Part shown: positions 50,270-62,953 of the stretch, in pieces
Layout of the letters: each line of letters opens with the position of its first letter
Position numbering within the stretch: position 1 is the first letter of the stretch
Assembly (NCBI GenBank): GCA_025677815.1
Contig: JAIXMP010000026.1
Coordinates: 248,001-312,000 of the forward strand
Reading direction: 5' to 3'
Source: Phascolomyces articulosus
Lineage: Eukaryota > Mucoromycota > Mucoromycetes > Mucorales > Lichtheimiaceae
DNA length: 64,000 nucleotides
Position numbers and translations under genes: made by a program
The notes under the pieces: generated by a model
What the model saw: the letters and a program-made list of their open reading frames with translations, nothing else
Told to the model about the DNA's origin: nothing
The model's database searches: none

Positions 50270-52790
50270 AAGCATCATCAAATTTTTGCATACACACTCA
50301 AAACTCGATTGCTCCCAACGTACAGCTGCTGACTTTATCAGGGTGATGTCCATTAAGGGCTACCTCCAGACATTGACGAGTAATATTATTTATTAAATAT
50401 ATTCCACTCATTATTATCAATTTATTGAACGACCAAAAATTGTGTCCTTTGTAGTATTTTGAATCAAGGTATGTTAAAAATGAGCATAAGTTTGAAAATA
50501 TTTTTGTAAATCATTATTTTTTTATTGAATTGGAAATGTTTCTTTAGGTAAATTATAATCAGAGAAAATGTCCTTTTTACTGAATATTTTACAAAGCCCA
50601 ATAGCTTTATGGTGCTTTTCTCCTTTCTTTTTTTTATTACACTAAAGCATCGCGAATTAAGACTTTTAAATGAGACTTCAGAGAGGATGAAGTATTGTGC
50701 AGAATGGTCATCCAAACTGTTCGTTATGTAATGATCAAAGCGAACTTCTGCAGCCATTCGATTATCATCTCTTTTTTGGTGGCACCAGCACAAGTTTTCC
50801 TTTTTTTTATCTCCATGGACCTTGATAATTGTTGAAGCTCTTTAGAGATATCATCGAAATGTTTTTCTTTTACAAAAAGATAATAGTAATAAACATAATA
50901 GTTGTAGTGTCCTAACTTAATTCTTTTGGTTTCATCTGTTCCAGGTAGATGGATAACTATGGACAAATAATAATCGTATTCATTACCATCATCATTGATA
51001 TCATCAGGACTTGGGGGTAGATCTTCTTTTTGTATAGTTAAAGTTTCATCGTCGATGGGTTGATTGTTCGCAACATAAGTAGTTGTGACATGTATAGTTT
51101 TTAAGACTATATCGTAATTTTGAAATGATATTGCTGCATGATCCTTTATATGTTGTCCATGAACACCTGTCCATGATGGCAAAAACTTGTATTTTGAATT
51201 TGTGACTTATAACCAGATTTTTTTTCCAAAAAACAATATCCTGCTATATTTTTTTGCTAAAAGGCCGTAAAATTGAATCTTCAAGTTTTCCAATGGTTGG
51301 CTATAATCGATACGAATCTTGTTGATACTATTATTTGTCGAGAAAAGTCCACCAAAATGTCGAATAATTAACTTTTTGGATGGGTGAGGTTCGTCTTTAT
51401 GGTCGATGGATCCTGGGAAAAGATTGATGAGAGCAAATACACGATCGTGCTCTTTTGTGCTTGTTCACTGATGTGCATGGTAGAGAATTTTATTGACACC
51501 AAGTTGTGATGATGATTTGACTAATTGATATATATCACTTATTTGAAAGATATCTTCTTCCCAAGAATGAATATATCTACCGACTATTAATAATCTTTTT
51601 GACTTTAATGCCTCTTCTAAAGCCCATAGCCGTTTGAAATATTCTTTAGCTGTCATTAAAAAGTATGAATGTTCGTCATAATCAGGAACAAGTGCAACAG
51701 TGCAATAAGCATTTTCATATATCTGATGCATCTTGCGTATTTCACATTGTTTCTCTTTGTTGTTTTGATTGATGCAAAACTGGTTGTGCCATATATATTT
51801 GATGTTGAACTGTTGACATATTTGCTGAATGATGCATTCGAATTTGACGTATTTAATTGCTGTAAAGTAATTGTTGTCCTCCATGGTTTCGAAAACTTGA
51901 TATATCATGCTCAATTTCTTACTATTATATGTCTTATAATAAGGAATTATCATTTCAGTAAATATAGTGTTATAAGAAATAATCTTGTAATTACCTTCAT
52001 CGACTCGTTACGTATTTCCCATTGTCATCTTGTTGTATGTCCCCAGATTGATTCCATGAATACGATAATGCGCATTAACCTTCATTGACTTGAGATCCAT
52101 CGACTGCTTCCATGTCAGAAATACGAACAAGTTTTGTAGGCATAAATTCTGGCTTGAGCAAATGATTAGGAACTTTTTTTAGGTAGCTGAGAACGTTTAG
52201 TGAATATCCTTTTGTCATTATAAGAGTTATGTGCCGTTTCGTAGGTTATATACATTATTTCTATGATTATATCAAATAAGTTTGACAAGTTCGTTTCCAT
52301 AGTTATAGATAGAAATTAAAATTCTTCTGTAAACTTACAGATAAAGAAGTAACGACTCGTGCTACTGGAGAAATTGCAGGAGTACAGAATGATGGTCACG
52401 GTTATTAAAGCGTAGGTACTTTCTGTGAAATGAAGAGTTCTTCTAGTAAAAATATACTGACACGTAGTGATGGAAGTACTAAGTAAAAACTGAAAAAGCT
52501 GTGTTTTAACCAAAGAAGAGCAGAAAAGCAAAGTATGGCTTATAAATATATCTTTATCTCACTAAAACGTGTGTAATATACTACAGTAGCTGCGCCAAAA
52601 ATTTATAAACATTTGAAAGATAATTATCAATGCATCCTATAATGAATAATGAGTAATATTTGTTTATACATATGCAGGCAAAATTAAGTAAAGGAAAGAG
52701 TGGGGTAATATCATGAATCCTTCTAATCATGTCGTTGTATATTGTTTTATTCCCTGCAGCCAAATTACTATAAAGTAAGATCAGAAAGAT
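50270..52790 (-). repeat. Segmental duplication, left copy
   Basis: This block is homologous to about 60465-62875 in the same orientation. Similarity extends beyond the HET frame into 3' DNA (around 50290-50450 against 60480-60640) and into 5' DNA (around 52560-52780 against 62640-62870). The two are well diverged, with many substitutions and indels. Confidence 0.7.
50530..52280 (-). pseudogene. HET-domain gene, relic (copy 1)
   Basis: Homologue of the HET gene at 60721-62343. Recognisable blocks are CALSYSWNQSG near 52060, IKYIWHNQFCINQNNKEKQ near 51790, YENAYCTVALVPDY near 51700, LWALEEALKSKRLLIVG near 51610, and SWTGVHGQH near 51170. It is broken in several ways: TAC to TAA before CALSYSW, a CGA to TGA change after ILYHAHQ (about 51468), a one-base loss near 51190, and two extra T bases in a run near 50803. 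HET domains trigger cell death or incompatibility in filamentous fungi; this copy cannot make a full protein. Confidence 0.85.
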
Positions 52791-53928
52791 ATTGTTACTT
52801 AGAGTAAAAAAAAGCCCAACTTCATTTTACTACTACTTTTATGGATAATAAATAAGCATCCAATATAAGATGAATTACATTCAAGCACATCTATTTATAA
52901 ATTATGATTTACAATATTAAAGTGGGGAATCACTAATAACTGGTAGGAATATGGTACGTAGTAATAATGACAACCAAGTTTACAAAGGATGGGGCCTTAA
53001 AAACACTACGTTTTTCTAGCTAGCCTGGTATTAGAGGGTAAAAAGTACGCGCCTATATGACTTTATATGGAGCGACTTGTTTATGATATTAATAAGAAAC
53101 TAGGAATCCCATGGTTGAAAAATTCGGGGGTCCACTGTATAACAATCGAATGAATCATTTTATTATATTAGGTACATGCCAACAAATTAAGCAATAAGAA
53201 TAAAAAGAAATGCTTATTCATGTATATTTCATCATAAAATTGAGTCAAAATTACGAACAAAAAGCCTGTTGTTAAAAAGCATCTTGTGCTGGTATTTTGG
53301 ACCCAGCCAAAGATTCGATTCTTGAAAGTCCATTACCAGGTAACCATTTTCTTCTTCTTTTTCCATCACTAAGCATTTTTCAATAATAAAATATACGTAA
53401 GCATGATGGCTGTGAAGCAACATATTACGTATAATTTGCCTTGATACGCTTAGTTATTGACATGTGAAACACCAACGTATTTTTTATACACTTTTATTCC
53501 TTCAACAAAACTTTATAAACGGCAATAGCCTTTTTTTATACCAATAGTTAGTGACAATATAAAGAAAAACAAGATCAATTCAATGATACAAAAAAAAAGA
53601 CACTTATAGTGAATTTTGCCTCACATAAAAACGCATTAATCTCATTTTTGACATTTTTTTTGTTTCAATGTATTATTTTATTGGCCAAGACGACCAATAT
53701 GATTTTCCCCGCTCCTTGTAATAGCAGTTGACGTCACGTCACTAGGAGCAAGTGAAAAATGTACAGCGGGGGCTCTAACGAACAAATTTTATTTTTGAGA
53801 GTCAACAAAAAACTTCCCTTCTTTTTGTCCAGCCAAAGCTCCCAAAACTCCAACTCGGCTGTTGCTTTTTTTTTTCTGTCTTCTTTGCTTGTTGGACATA
53901 CCCCCTACTCCTCCCTACTCTTTACCTC
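52791..53928. other. Intergenic upstream of cytochrome c1
   Basis: AT-rich, with a C+T-richer leader just before 53929. A short minus-strand frame at 53232-53423 has no recognisable motif. No gene is supported. Confidence 0.45.
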
Positions 53929-55662
53929 ATGTTCTCCCGGATTGCTCCCTCAACGAAGCGTTCTGTTCAACAGGCATTCAAGCCCGCTGTTCAGGTAATT
54001 TTGATTAATCGATTTTATATTTTTATATATATACTTTTTTTTATAAAAAAGAACGGGGGGTGGATATCATTTTCAACAACAAAATAATAATAATAATAAT
54101 AAATCACGCCACACACATACACACATTTTACGCGATGTTATTATTTTATATTATCAACAACAACGCGAAATTATATCCTTGCAACAAAATTATCGAAACT
54201 GACTCATTGGAAACCATTTTAAATAAATGAATATATATATACATATATTTATATATTATTAGGCTCGCTTCGCGTCGACTAAGCCTGCTGCCGCTCAAGT
54301 ATGTAGTTTGGTCATTGGATCATTTTTTATTTTTATCAAGATTGGACCAATATACCCCGGAATGAAACAAAAAACTGACCAATGTGTTTTATTTTTTTTT
54401 TTATTTTTTCAGCATCCCAAGCAAGTCGCTGCCGTTACTGCTGGTATCGTTGGCGCTACTGGTTTAGCATATATGTATGCTGACAGTGGTATCTCTGCTA
54501 ACATGGCCGATGAAGGTCTTCACCCTCCATCCCACCCATGGCCCCATAGTGGCCCAATGAGCACCTATGATCACGCTTCGTACGTACTCTCCATTCTCTT
54601 TCACCATATATAAAAAAATACAAGAACGAATAAGGATATATGATCATGATGAAAAAAAGAGGATGATAATGACAGGGTTAAAAAGAGAAAATGAAACTGA
54701 TTTAATCTTTTTTTTATAAAAAAATAACAAATCAAAAGTATCCGTCGTGGTTATCAAGTCTACAGAGAAGTTTGCTCTGCATGCCATTCGCTCGACCGTA
54801 TTGCTTGGAGAAACTTGATTGGTGTTTCTCACTCTGAAGCTGAAGTTAAGGCTATGGCTGAAGAAGTCGAATATGAAGATGGTCCCGATGACAACGGTGA
54901 TATGTTTATGAGACCTGGCAAGGTAAATTGGATGAAAAAGAGTGTAAAAAAGAGGAGAGGGGAGATATAAGGGAGAAGCATCTACTGTGTAATATGATGA
55001 TATTCGGGAAGATGATGACAATATATAATATGGGATTGAACTCTAAAATATGACATGTTTATTTTGATTTAGCCTTCTGATTACATGCCCCGACCATATG
55101 CCAACGAAGAACAAGCCCGTGCTGGTAACGCCGGTGCTTTGCCCCCAGATCTTTCTTTAATCACCAAGGCTCGTCACGGTGGTGAAGATTATGTCTTTGC
55201 CCTTCTTACTGGCTACATGGACCCACCAGGAGGTGTCGAAGTCCGTGAAGGTTTGAACTACAACCCCTACTTCCCTGGTGGTGCTATTGCCATGGCTCGT
55301 GTTCTTTTCGATGAGCTTGTTGAATATGAAGATGGTACCCCTGCTACTACATCCCAAATGGCCAAGGATGTTTGTACTTTCTTGGCTTGGGCTGCTGAAC
55401 CCGAACATGATGACCGTAAGAAGATGGGTATGAAGGCTACTATCATTTTGTCAGGTTTGACCCTTTTGTCCATCTGGCTCAAGCGTTTCAAGTGGGCTCC
55501 TATTAAGTCTAGAAAGATCGTGTACAAGTAAGTTGAATTATACAATTATTTTGCTTATCTATTTGACAGAAATGAATATCATATACTAATTTATACTACT
55601 TAACTTTTGCTCTTTTCTACTTTTCAATCTACTTTGTATTATTTATTAGCCCTCCCAAATAA
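53929..55662 (+). CDS. CYT1: Cytochrome c1, heme protein of mitochondrial complex III
   Basis: Inner-membrane c-type cytochrome that passes electrons from the Rieske protein to cytochrome c. Six exons (53929-53994, 54263-54298, 54413-54579, 54739-54922, 55073-55527, 55650-55662) give 306 residues. The N terminus is a bipartite presequence: a basic, Arg/Lys/Ser-rich part ([22 protein letters not shown]) and a hydrophobic sorting segment ([19 protein letters not shown]). The heme site is CSACH in [19 protein letters not shown]. The axial Met lies in [13 protein letters not shown]. The C-terminal anchor is [20 protein letters not shown], and the last exon adds only NPPK. The second exon is a 36-base microexon. 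Core gene, intact and highly conserved. Confidence 0.97.
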
Positions 55663-56227
55663 ATATAATCACCTAGCATTTCCATTTTGTACACAAAGCG
55701 AAGATAGTCGGCAATGAGAGGATATATTATATAATTCATTTTTTTGTTTTCGCTTATCTCCCAACGAATGTACTTTTTTTCACGAGAAGTTATTTTTTTA
55801 CAAAAAAAAATATAAGGATCATAATAACGTTATTTTAGAGAAACCACTTTTTCATCCAAAAAAAATACTATTTTATTTCACATCTATTTAATATTTCCAT
55901 GTTTTTTATTTTATCTGCATGATCTTTGTGATAATAGATACCTAAATATCCTTATTGAAAGGAGAGGAGATGTATTAAAATAACTTTATTTCATATGTCA
56001 AAAACAAAATAACTTCTTTTAGAATATATGCAATGGATCTATTCACTTACCATAACAACAAGTAACCAAATAGATAAAAAGCTGCGTGTGTAACGGGAAC
56101 TCACACTCTTTCCTTTCCTGTCCGTAATACTATAAAAGCATTATTAAATGTATGTTCCTTCACTTGACCATTTTTTGTTTCTCTTTCACTCTCATTTACT
56201 CTTTATATTAATTAAATCGAAAACCAC
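55663..56227. other. Intergenic between CYT1 and the MoxR-like gene
   Basis: T- and A-run-rich spacer holding the 3' end of CYT1 and the promoter of the next gene. No additional gene. Confidence 0.5.
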
Positions 56228-58199
56228 ATGTCTTCTCAACCATCGAAAGAATGGATTCAACAACGTTTAGCTATACTCAAAAAACAAGCAGGGTTTGCAT
56301 TTCATAACGACTTGTTTATATCTGTATTATTATGTCTTATTTCTGGACGAGACAAACACTTGCTCCTTACAGCTGCTCCTCATCGCTTACCTGAAGTGGC
56401 TCAAATGGCTACTTTGGTAAAAAAAAAAAAAAAAAAAAAACAGTTTCTCTCTGAATATTCTTTTTCGACCTATAGCTGACGTACTATGACCATAAACTTT
56501 TTCTTTTACTTCAGATATGTCGTTGTTTATTTGGATTCTCAACTGCCAATGTCGTTTGTCACCAACATCAGAATCCTTCTGATCTAGTTCATTCACTTTT
56601 TGCAGCAGCCCGTGATGAATACAACGAATCAGCTGAACATCGAAATAGTTCTTACAGTAAAATATATGGCGATTCATTACATCCACCTCCAGAAAGTGCA
56701 AATCGACATAGACCTACTCAATCCATGCAAACATTGGATTCACGACCATCGTTATTATCTTATCCAAGTTTTAAAACGATGGGTAATCGGCAACATGTAA
56801 AGAAAGATAGATATCTCTATTCTATATGCATATCCAACACATGGAGAAAGAGGAAGAACGGGAAGGGACTAACTGCCCATATTCACCTATTCATAGTTTG
56901 ATGAAGATAATCGAAGTATACATCCTGTCAGTCCTATTGATTTCACTGTTCCAACAAGACGGCGGTCACCTCCTCAAAATATACGATATACCCATTTATC
57001 CACAGATCGACGCGATACCCTGAGTGCAGCAAGTAGTAGTAGAAAGGAATCTGATTATGCTATTGTTGAATCATTACAACGTACATCATCTAGTGGTAAA
57101 CTAGCACAATCTATTATTATTCAGCGATTGGATGATGCAAATGAACTTGTTCAAGCTACTTTACTGGAGGTATATACTCTTACTACTTTTCTATGATGAT
57201 TTTTGGAATGATATAGCATATATCACATTGGATTCTAGTATTAAAAAACGAATTGACTTCTTTCCTGTACACACAAAAACAAAAAGCTTATTATTGCAAA
57301 AGAACTCAAGATCTCAAACGCTCGACATACTGTACCAAAACCTTATTTTATTGTCATTGCTGTTTTACCACAAAATTATAGACAAACATCCACCTCTTCT
57401 CAATTGGTACGTTAAATCAATTCTATTACTCTTTGTGTATAGGAACAACTTTTTTTGAGTAGTGGAGGTTGAGAAATGAACCATCCATGCTAATATCATG
57501 TTATACCATGTTAAAAAACACATAGTTGGATCGGTTTTTTGTGAGTTATAATTTCGATGAAGATGCATTTGGATCATTTGGTACACCAAGAGGACCTGTT
57601 CGAAGAACAGCATTGATGAAAAATGAGGCAAATATATATATACATATATCCGTGAAAATAAGTCAATATCGAGGAGTGAAAAAAAGGACATTAGAACTTA
57701 TTTTCCTCAATGATGATGATTGCTATGGTATTTTAGGAAATTAAAGCGCTGGCATCACAAATCTCCAAAGTGCATATCAATATTGATATCACGCGATATA
57801 TTCGTGATATTGTAGTTGGTATTCGAACTCATCCATTGATCCAAGGTGGATTAACAGCAAGATCATCACAAGAATTTGTTTTAGTCACAAAGTAAGGACA
57901 ATAAATCTCTTCTGGTGCAGGATGGATGAATAGATATGGGATCATAATGAGGAAGAGAAAATGGTGGAATGAAATGGATAAAACAACATGAAAACTTACT
58001 ATAAATTGGGCAACATCTACCTAGAGCACTTGCTGCCTTATTTCAAAGGGATTATTTAACACCAGATTTAGTTACCATTGCAGCGGATAAGGTGTTAGGT
58101 CATCGTATTCGTGTTTTACTCCAGGAAAATGAATCGAAACCACGTGTAGTGACAGATGTTGTTGCAGACGTACTTCGTATTATATACGTACCTATATAG
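56228..58199 (+). CDS. MoxR/Mg-chelatase-like AAA+ protein with degenerate P-loop
   Basis: Seven exons (56228-56416, 56515-56796, 56897-57169, 57287-57406, 57526-57627, 57737-57891, 58025-58199) give 431 residues. The C-terminal region fits the AAA lid of MoxR and Mg-chelatase ATPases: IDITRYIRDIVVGIRTHP, then KALAALFQRDYLTPDLVTIAADKVLGHRI. The N-terminal part (LLCLISGRDKHLLLTAAPHRLPEVAQM) lies where a P-loop would be, but has no GxxxxGK(S/T). A Ser/Arg-rich insertion separates the two. Fungi have a poorly studied family of this type; the present copy is probably a non-hydrolysing relative, since no clear Walker B was seen. The fifth intron appears to use a GC donor (57628-57736); a GT donor downstream would add 11 residues. 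Function unknown. Confidence 0.75.
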
Positions 58200-58689
58200 T
58201 AGTGATTATCAGGCGACCTTGTATTTTCTCCATCAGCATTTTATATTACACAATATCATTCATATAAACAAGCTGTATACAGGATAATTTATGTATTATA
58301 CCCTTGAAATTATTCCTTATATAATGATACTTAATAAATGTACGTATAAATACATTTTTAATAAATTCTGTATAATATCATCATGTTCAATCAATCCCCC
58401 ATTAGATCGATGTCCATATAAATAAGTGGATGAATAAATATTAGATTAGATATACTGGATTAGATTATACATATATAATTGCATAATGATATATAATAAG
58501 ACTGACATTCAGTGATAACGATTCTACTGTATTTGTAGCGAATTATATATAATAAATTAGGATCCTCAAGGTTAGCGTATTTCTATAAGTACTAAAAGAC
58601 ACAATTTCTATTATCTTAAAAACGAAATTTAAAAAAAACATCGCATATTGTGCAAAAGAACCATCGCCCATAAAAACACCTTCTGTTGA
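58200..58689. other. Intergenic 3' of the MoxR-like gene
   Basis: Very AT-rich, with TATA-type repeats; nothing recognisable as a gene. Confidence 0.5.
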
Positions 58690-59450
58690 ACAATGTAATC
58701 AAAAAGTGGAGAGATTAAAAACTCGTCTCTTCCCCATGCACATCACAGTACAATTTTTGCTTCTTTATCTCCATACACCTTGGTAATTTTTTAACTCTCC
58801 TGAGAATCGATCGACTTTTTTTTCTTTCATGAAAACGCAATTGTGATCTTTGGTGCTTGTTTCGTTGGTGCACATTCATAGTATAGAATTTTGCTGACAC
58901 TTACCTGTGATTTCTCTACTCACGTATAAATTTCTCTGCTGACAAAAGCAATCTTTTCTTCGTTTTAATACTTCTTCTAAAGTTCATAAACATTGGAACA
59001 TCCTTGGTATTTAGAAAAAAAATAATTTATAATAATCAGGCAGTATAAATGTGATGGCTTTAATATATTTATATGTTTCATTTTTAAATAGACTAGTTCA
59101 CGCTTCTTTTCTTCTTTATCATGTAAGTTGGTACACATATGGTTATACCATAATATATATTTGATGTTAAACTGTCGACGTTTCTGTTGAATGATGACTT
59201 TAGACTTTGTTGTCTCCAATTGTTCGGAAAAGTAGTGATTATCATTCATTGGTCCAAAGTTATATATATATGCAACTATATAATTAAGAAATGATTTTTA
59301 TGTTCATCGATTTGCTCAAATTTTACAGCAATTTTATCCTTTATAATTTGTCCAGATTGATCACAGGAATATGATAATGTGCAGTAAATATTAATTAGTA
59401 AATTATATATATAGATTTTATTTATATATAAAAAAAAATGGAATTCCATG
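58690..59450 (-). pseudogene. HET-domain gene, eroded relic (copy 3)
   Basis: Fragments align in order with the other two HET copies: QQKRRQFNIKYIL plus WYNHMC near 59160-59210 (IKYIWYDQMC in copy 2), a shortened equivalent of KSKRLL near 58960, and a block at about 58850-58900 corresponding to ILYHAHQRTSTNEHDRVF. Frames shift repeatedly and large parts are missing. It is the oldest-looking of the three. Confidence 0.65.
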
Positions 59451-60464
59451 TACATTGGCCAAGACTGGCTGAAGTCCTTTTGAATTCATTATCAAAAAGA
59501 TAAAAAGTAAACGAAAAGCAAAGCGCTCAAGTCTCTCCCGTATTACAAAAGTCTACAACAATAGCAAATAAAGTCTCAGATGACTTTATCTTGAACCATT
59601 TTCTTCGATACAAACAAAATCTACAGATACAATTAAAAAAAGTTATAAATTTGGAATACGATTTGACCATTAAGTAAACGTACGATAATCTTGGTCACAA
59701 GGCCTTTTTGACCTTAAATTGCAGCGAGAGAAAGAGTTAAGCCTGTGATGAAAGAACACTCAATGACGGGCATTCTGTGATCGGTAAGCAGCTCTCTTTT
59801 TATTTTCTTTTCTAGTACATCTACTTATACATTTTCTTATATATGTATATTATTCTACAAAGGGAGGATTAAATGAAATCAAAAATGAAATCGTTCCAGT
59901 AGTTGCGCAATTGCCATGCTAGCTAGTTGTCTATATTCGAGTATCTTCAGAAATATAATACTTCTTTATTGTTCAAAGCTTGGTTTCTTATTTCACGCCT
60001 GTTTACAAGTGAAGGCGATCGCCATAGTGGTAATATCATGTTGCTTGGATACTAGTAATCATATTATTCTTATTGGTGAGTTATTATTGGAAGGTTTTGA
60101 ATTTGAAATATGGGAGAAAAAAAGGAGGAAATGTTTTTATCGTTCTGTTAATAAATCCTTTTTGATACTGTTCTCAGTAGGACTTAGTAGCACTTTTAAA
60201 AGCTTAAGACTTAAGTGTCCTACTACCGCTGAGATATTTTAGGTTATTACATGATTGAGCAACACCACTATGTTATTTGTAACCATTAGATTTTCAATTA
60301 TTTTCCTTCTTGTTTAATTATAATACTTCTTGGTTGGTGACAGTGATGGACAAACCTTAGGTAATTCTTGATATTGGCTGTGACATTGTGTTAATCAGGT
60401 GCGTTGCAAGGTTTGCTCTTTGATGTTGCTTGAATTGGTTCAATTATGATTCAAAGAAAAAATC
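59451..60464. other. Intergenic between HET relic and HET copy 2
   Basis: Contains an open plus-strand frame (59916-60242) without ATG context, splice sites or motif, judged to be chance. No gene is supported. Confidence 0.4.
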
Positions 60465-62875
60465 ATTACCACACATTTGCATGCTCACTCAAAACTCGAC
60501 TATTCCTAACATGTAGTTGTTGACTTTATCAGGATTTTCATCAAGAGCACCCCTCCAGTCATTGACGAACAATGTTGTTTATTAAACATGTAACACTCAT
60601 GATCAATTTATCGAATAATCAACATACTTCCCGCTGAATTCCGAGGTGTGATATTTTAAAAATGAACATAAATTTAGTAATTACGTATATATATAAACTA
60701 TTTATTTAGATCATTGTTTACTACTGAATTAAAAATGTTTGTTTGGGTAAATTACAATTAGAGAAAAAATCTTCATTATTTTTTTTGAAACAACATCCAA
60801 TAGCTTTATAGAATTCTTCTCCTTGTGCCTTTTTTATGACGGGATAGAAGCAAAACCTTCCATTTTTAAACGAAATTTCAGAAAGGATGACATATTGTGC
60901 AGAAGGGTCATCCAAACTGACTGTTAAATCATCAAAATTAATCCTTGCAGTCATTCGATAAACATCACTTTTTTTGTTACACCAGCACAAGTTTTCCTTT
61001 TTTATCTCCATGAATCTTGATAATTGTTGAAGTTCTTTAGAGATTTCATCGAAAAATGATTTTCCATCAAACTTCCAATAGTGACCATAATGATCCAATA
61101 CGATTCTTTTCATTTCATTTGTTTCAGATAGTTGAATAAGTATGCACAAACGATATTTTCGTTTATCACCACTATCATTGATATCGTCAGGAATTGTCGG
61201 TATATCTTCTTCTCGTATAGCTAAATTGTCATCATTGCTGGATTGGTTGTTTGTAACATAAGTAGTTGTAACATTCATGGTTTTTCCAATTATATCGTAA
61301 TTTTGAAATGAGTTCGTTATACTAAGTCTCCAGTGTTTACCATTAACACCGGTCCATGATAGTAAAAATTCGTACTTTTTGATTTTTGATTTATAATTAA
61401 TTTTGTTTCTGAAAAACAAAATACTCAGGTCTTTTTTTGCTAAAAGACCATAAAATTGAATCATCAAATCCTCATACTGTTGGCCATAATCGATACGAAT
61501 CTTGTTGATACTATTTTTGGTCGAGGAAAGTCCACCAAAATGTCGAATTATTAACTCCTTGATTGGGTGAGGCTCATCTTTATGGTCAATGAATTCTGGG
61601 AAAAGATGTATGAGAGCAAAGACACGGTCGTGTTCATTGGTGCTTGTTCGTTGATGTGCATGGTATAGAATTTGTGATACACTGAGTTGTGACAATGGCT
61701 TAAGTAAAATAGATACTGCATTATGGGTTGAAATCTGATATCCCCATTCATGTCTATCCTTTCCGACAAATAATAATCTTTTTGACTTTATTGCTTCTTC
61801 TAAAGTCCATCAACGTTTGAAATATTGTTGTTTGCTTACATTTAAATGTTGTACTTTATGAGAGTAATCAGGTACAAGTGCAACAGTGCAATAAGCATTT
61901 TCGTACATTTGATGCATGTTGCGTATTTCATGTTGTTTTTCTTTTTTATTGTCTTGATTAATGCACATTTGGTCGTACCATATATATTTGATGTTGAATT
62001 GTTGATATATTTGCTGAATGATGCCTTCGAATTTGACGTATTCATAATTACCATTTGGCCGAATAATCTTGTGTTTTCCTATATCAAAACGTACATGTTT
62101 ATTGCGAAAAGGACCATAAAAAATTGATCCAGACTGATTCCATGAATACGATAATGCGCAGTAACCTTCTTTGACTTGAGATCCATCGACTACTTTCATA
62201 TCAGAAATACGAACAAGTTTTGTAGGCATAAAGTCTGGTTTAGGCAAATCATTAGGGATTGTTATGAGTGGTTTTACACGTTTGGTGAATTTTCTCTTTT
62301 TGCCTTTAAAAGAATATTGAGCCGTCTTGTAAGCTATATACATTGTTTCTATGATTATATTGAATGGTTTTGACAATTTAGTTTCAATGGTTATAGATAG
62401 AAATTAAAAAAGAGAGGTATTTACTCACAGATAAAGAAACGAATGGTACTATTTAAAAAATTGCAAGAGAGTATACAGTGATGATGGATTTTAATGGTAG
62501 TAAATACGCGCTCTTTTAAGAATTTTCTGTCAAATGAAGGGCAGTGATGGAAGTGGTAAATAGAAAACGAAAAACGAAAATGGTATCTTTTTAATACACA
62601 GAGTAAAGAAGAACAGAAAAAAAAATCACGCTTTATAAATATACTAAAACTTGTGTGACATATTTCAAGTCACTAAGCCAAAACTTTAAAGATCATCGTC
62701 AGCCCAACTCATATATTAATATTGAGTTATATTTGCTTATATGTGAACGATTTAGAAAAGAAATGAATTGGAATGATATGAATTCTTCTAATCATGCCGT
62801 TGAATTTTTGATTCACTGCTGCCGAACGACTAGGAAGCAATATAGTAGTAAAAACATGCAGTAAGATAGTTAGAA
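60465..62875 (-). repeat. Segmental duplication, right copy
   Basis: Homologous to 50270-52790 and includes HET copy 2 plus 3' and 5' flanks. The TATA-like TATATTTATAA on the minus strand near 62633-62645 is also found near 52540 in the left copy. Confidence 0.7.
60721..62343 (-). pseudogene. HET-domain protein with one in-frame TGA (copy 2)
   Basis: From the ATG at 62343 the frame runs 540 codons to 60721, interrupted only by a TGA at 61810-61812 (codon 178). The HET domain covers about residues 40-175: KLVRISDM, YCALSYSWNQSG (61-72), IKYIWYDQMCINQ, and MYENAYCTVALVPDY. After the stop the sequence continues in the same frame with WTLEEAIKSKRLLFVGKDRHEWG. The matching site in copy 1 is a sense codon (CTA) in KRLWALEEA. 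The C-terminal 300 residues hold FGGLSSTKNSINKIRIDYGQ, SWTGVNGKHW and ELQQLSRFMEIKKENLCWC; their function is unknown. An extra 5' exon is possible, since a GTGAGT donor lies upstream near 62423 and its equivalent occurs in copy 1. It is either a recent nonsense allele or a readthrough case. Confidence 0.75.
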
Positions 62876-62953
62876 TAAACGAAAGAAAAAGCCCATCTAG
62901 GTGTGTCAATGCTCCCACATATTTTGGATTGTCCACACAACTATGTATATAGA

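Noticed and set aside
59916..60242. 108-codon frame between HET copies
   Set aside because: No motif, no splice or promoter support; outside the duplicated blocks.
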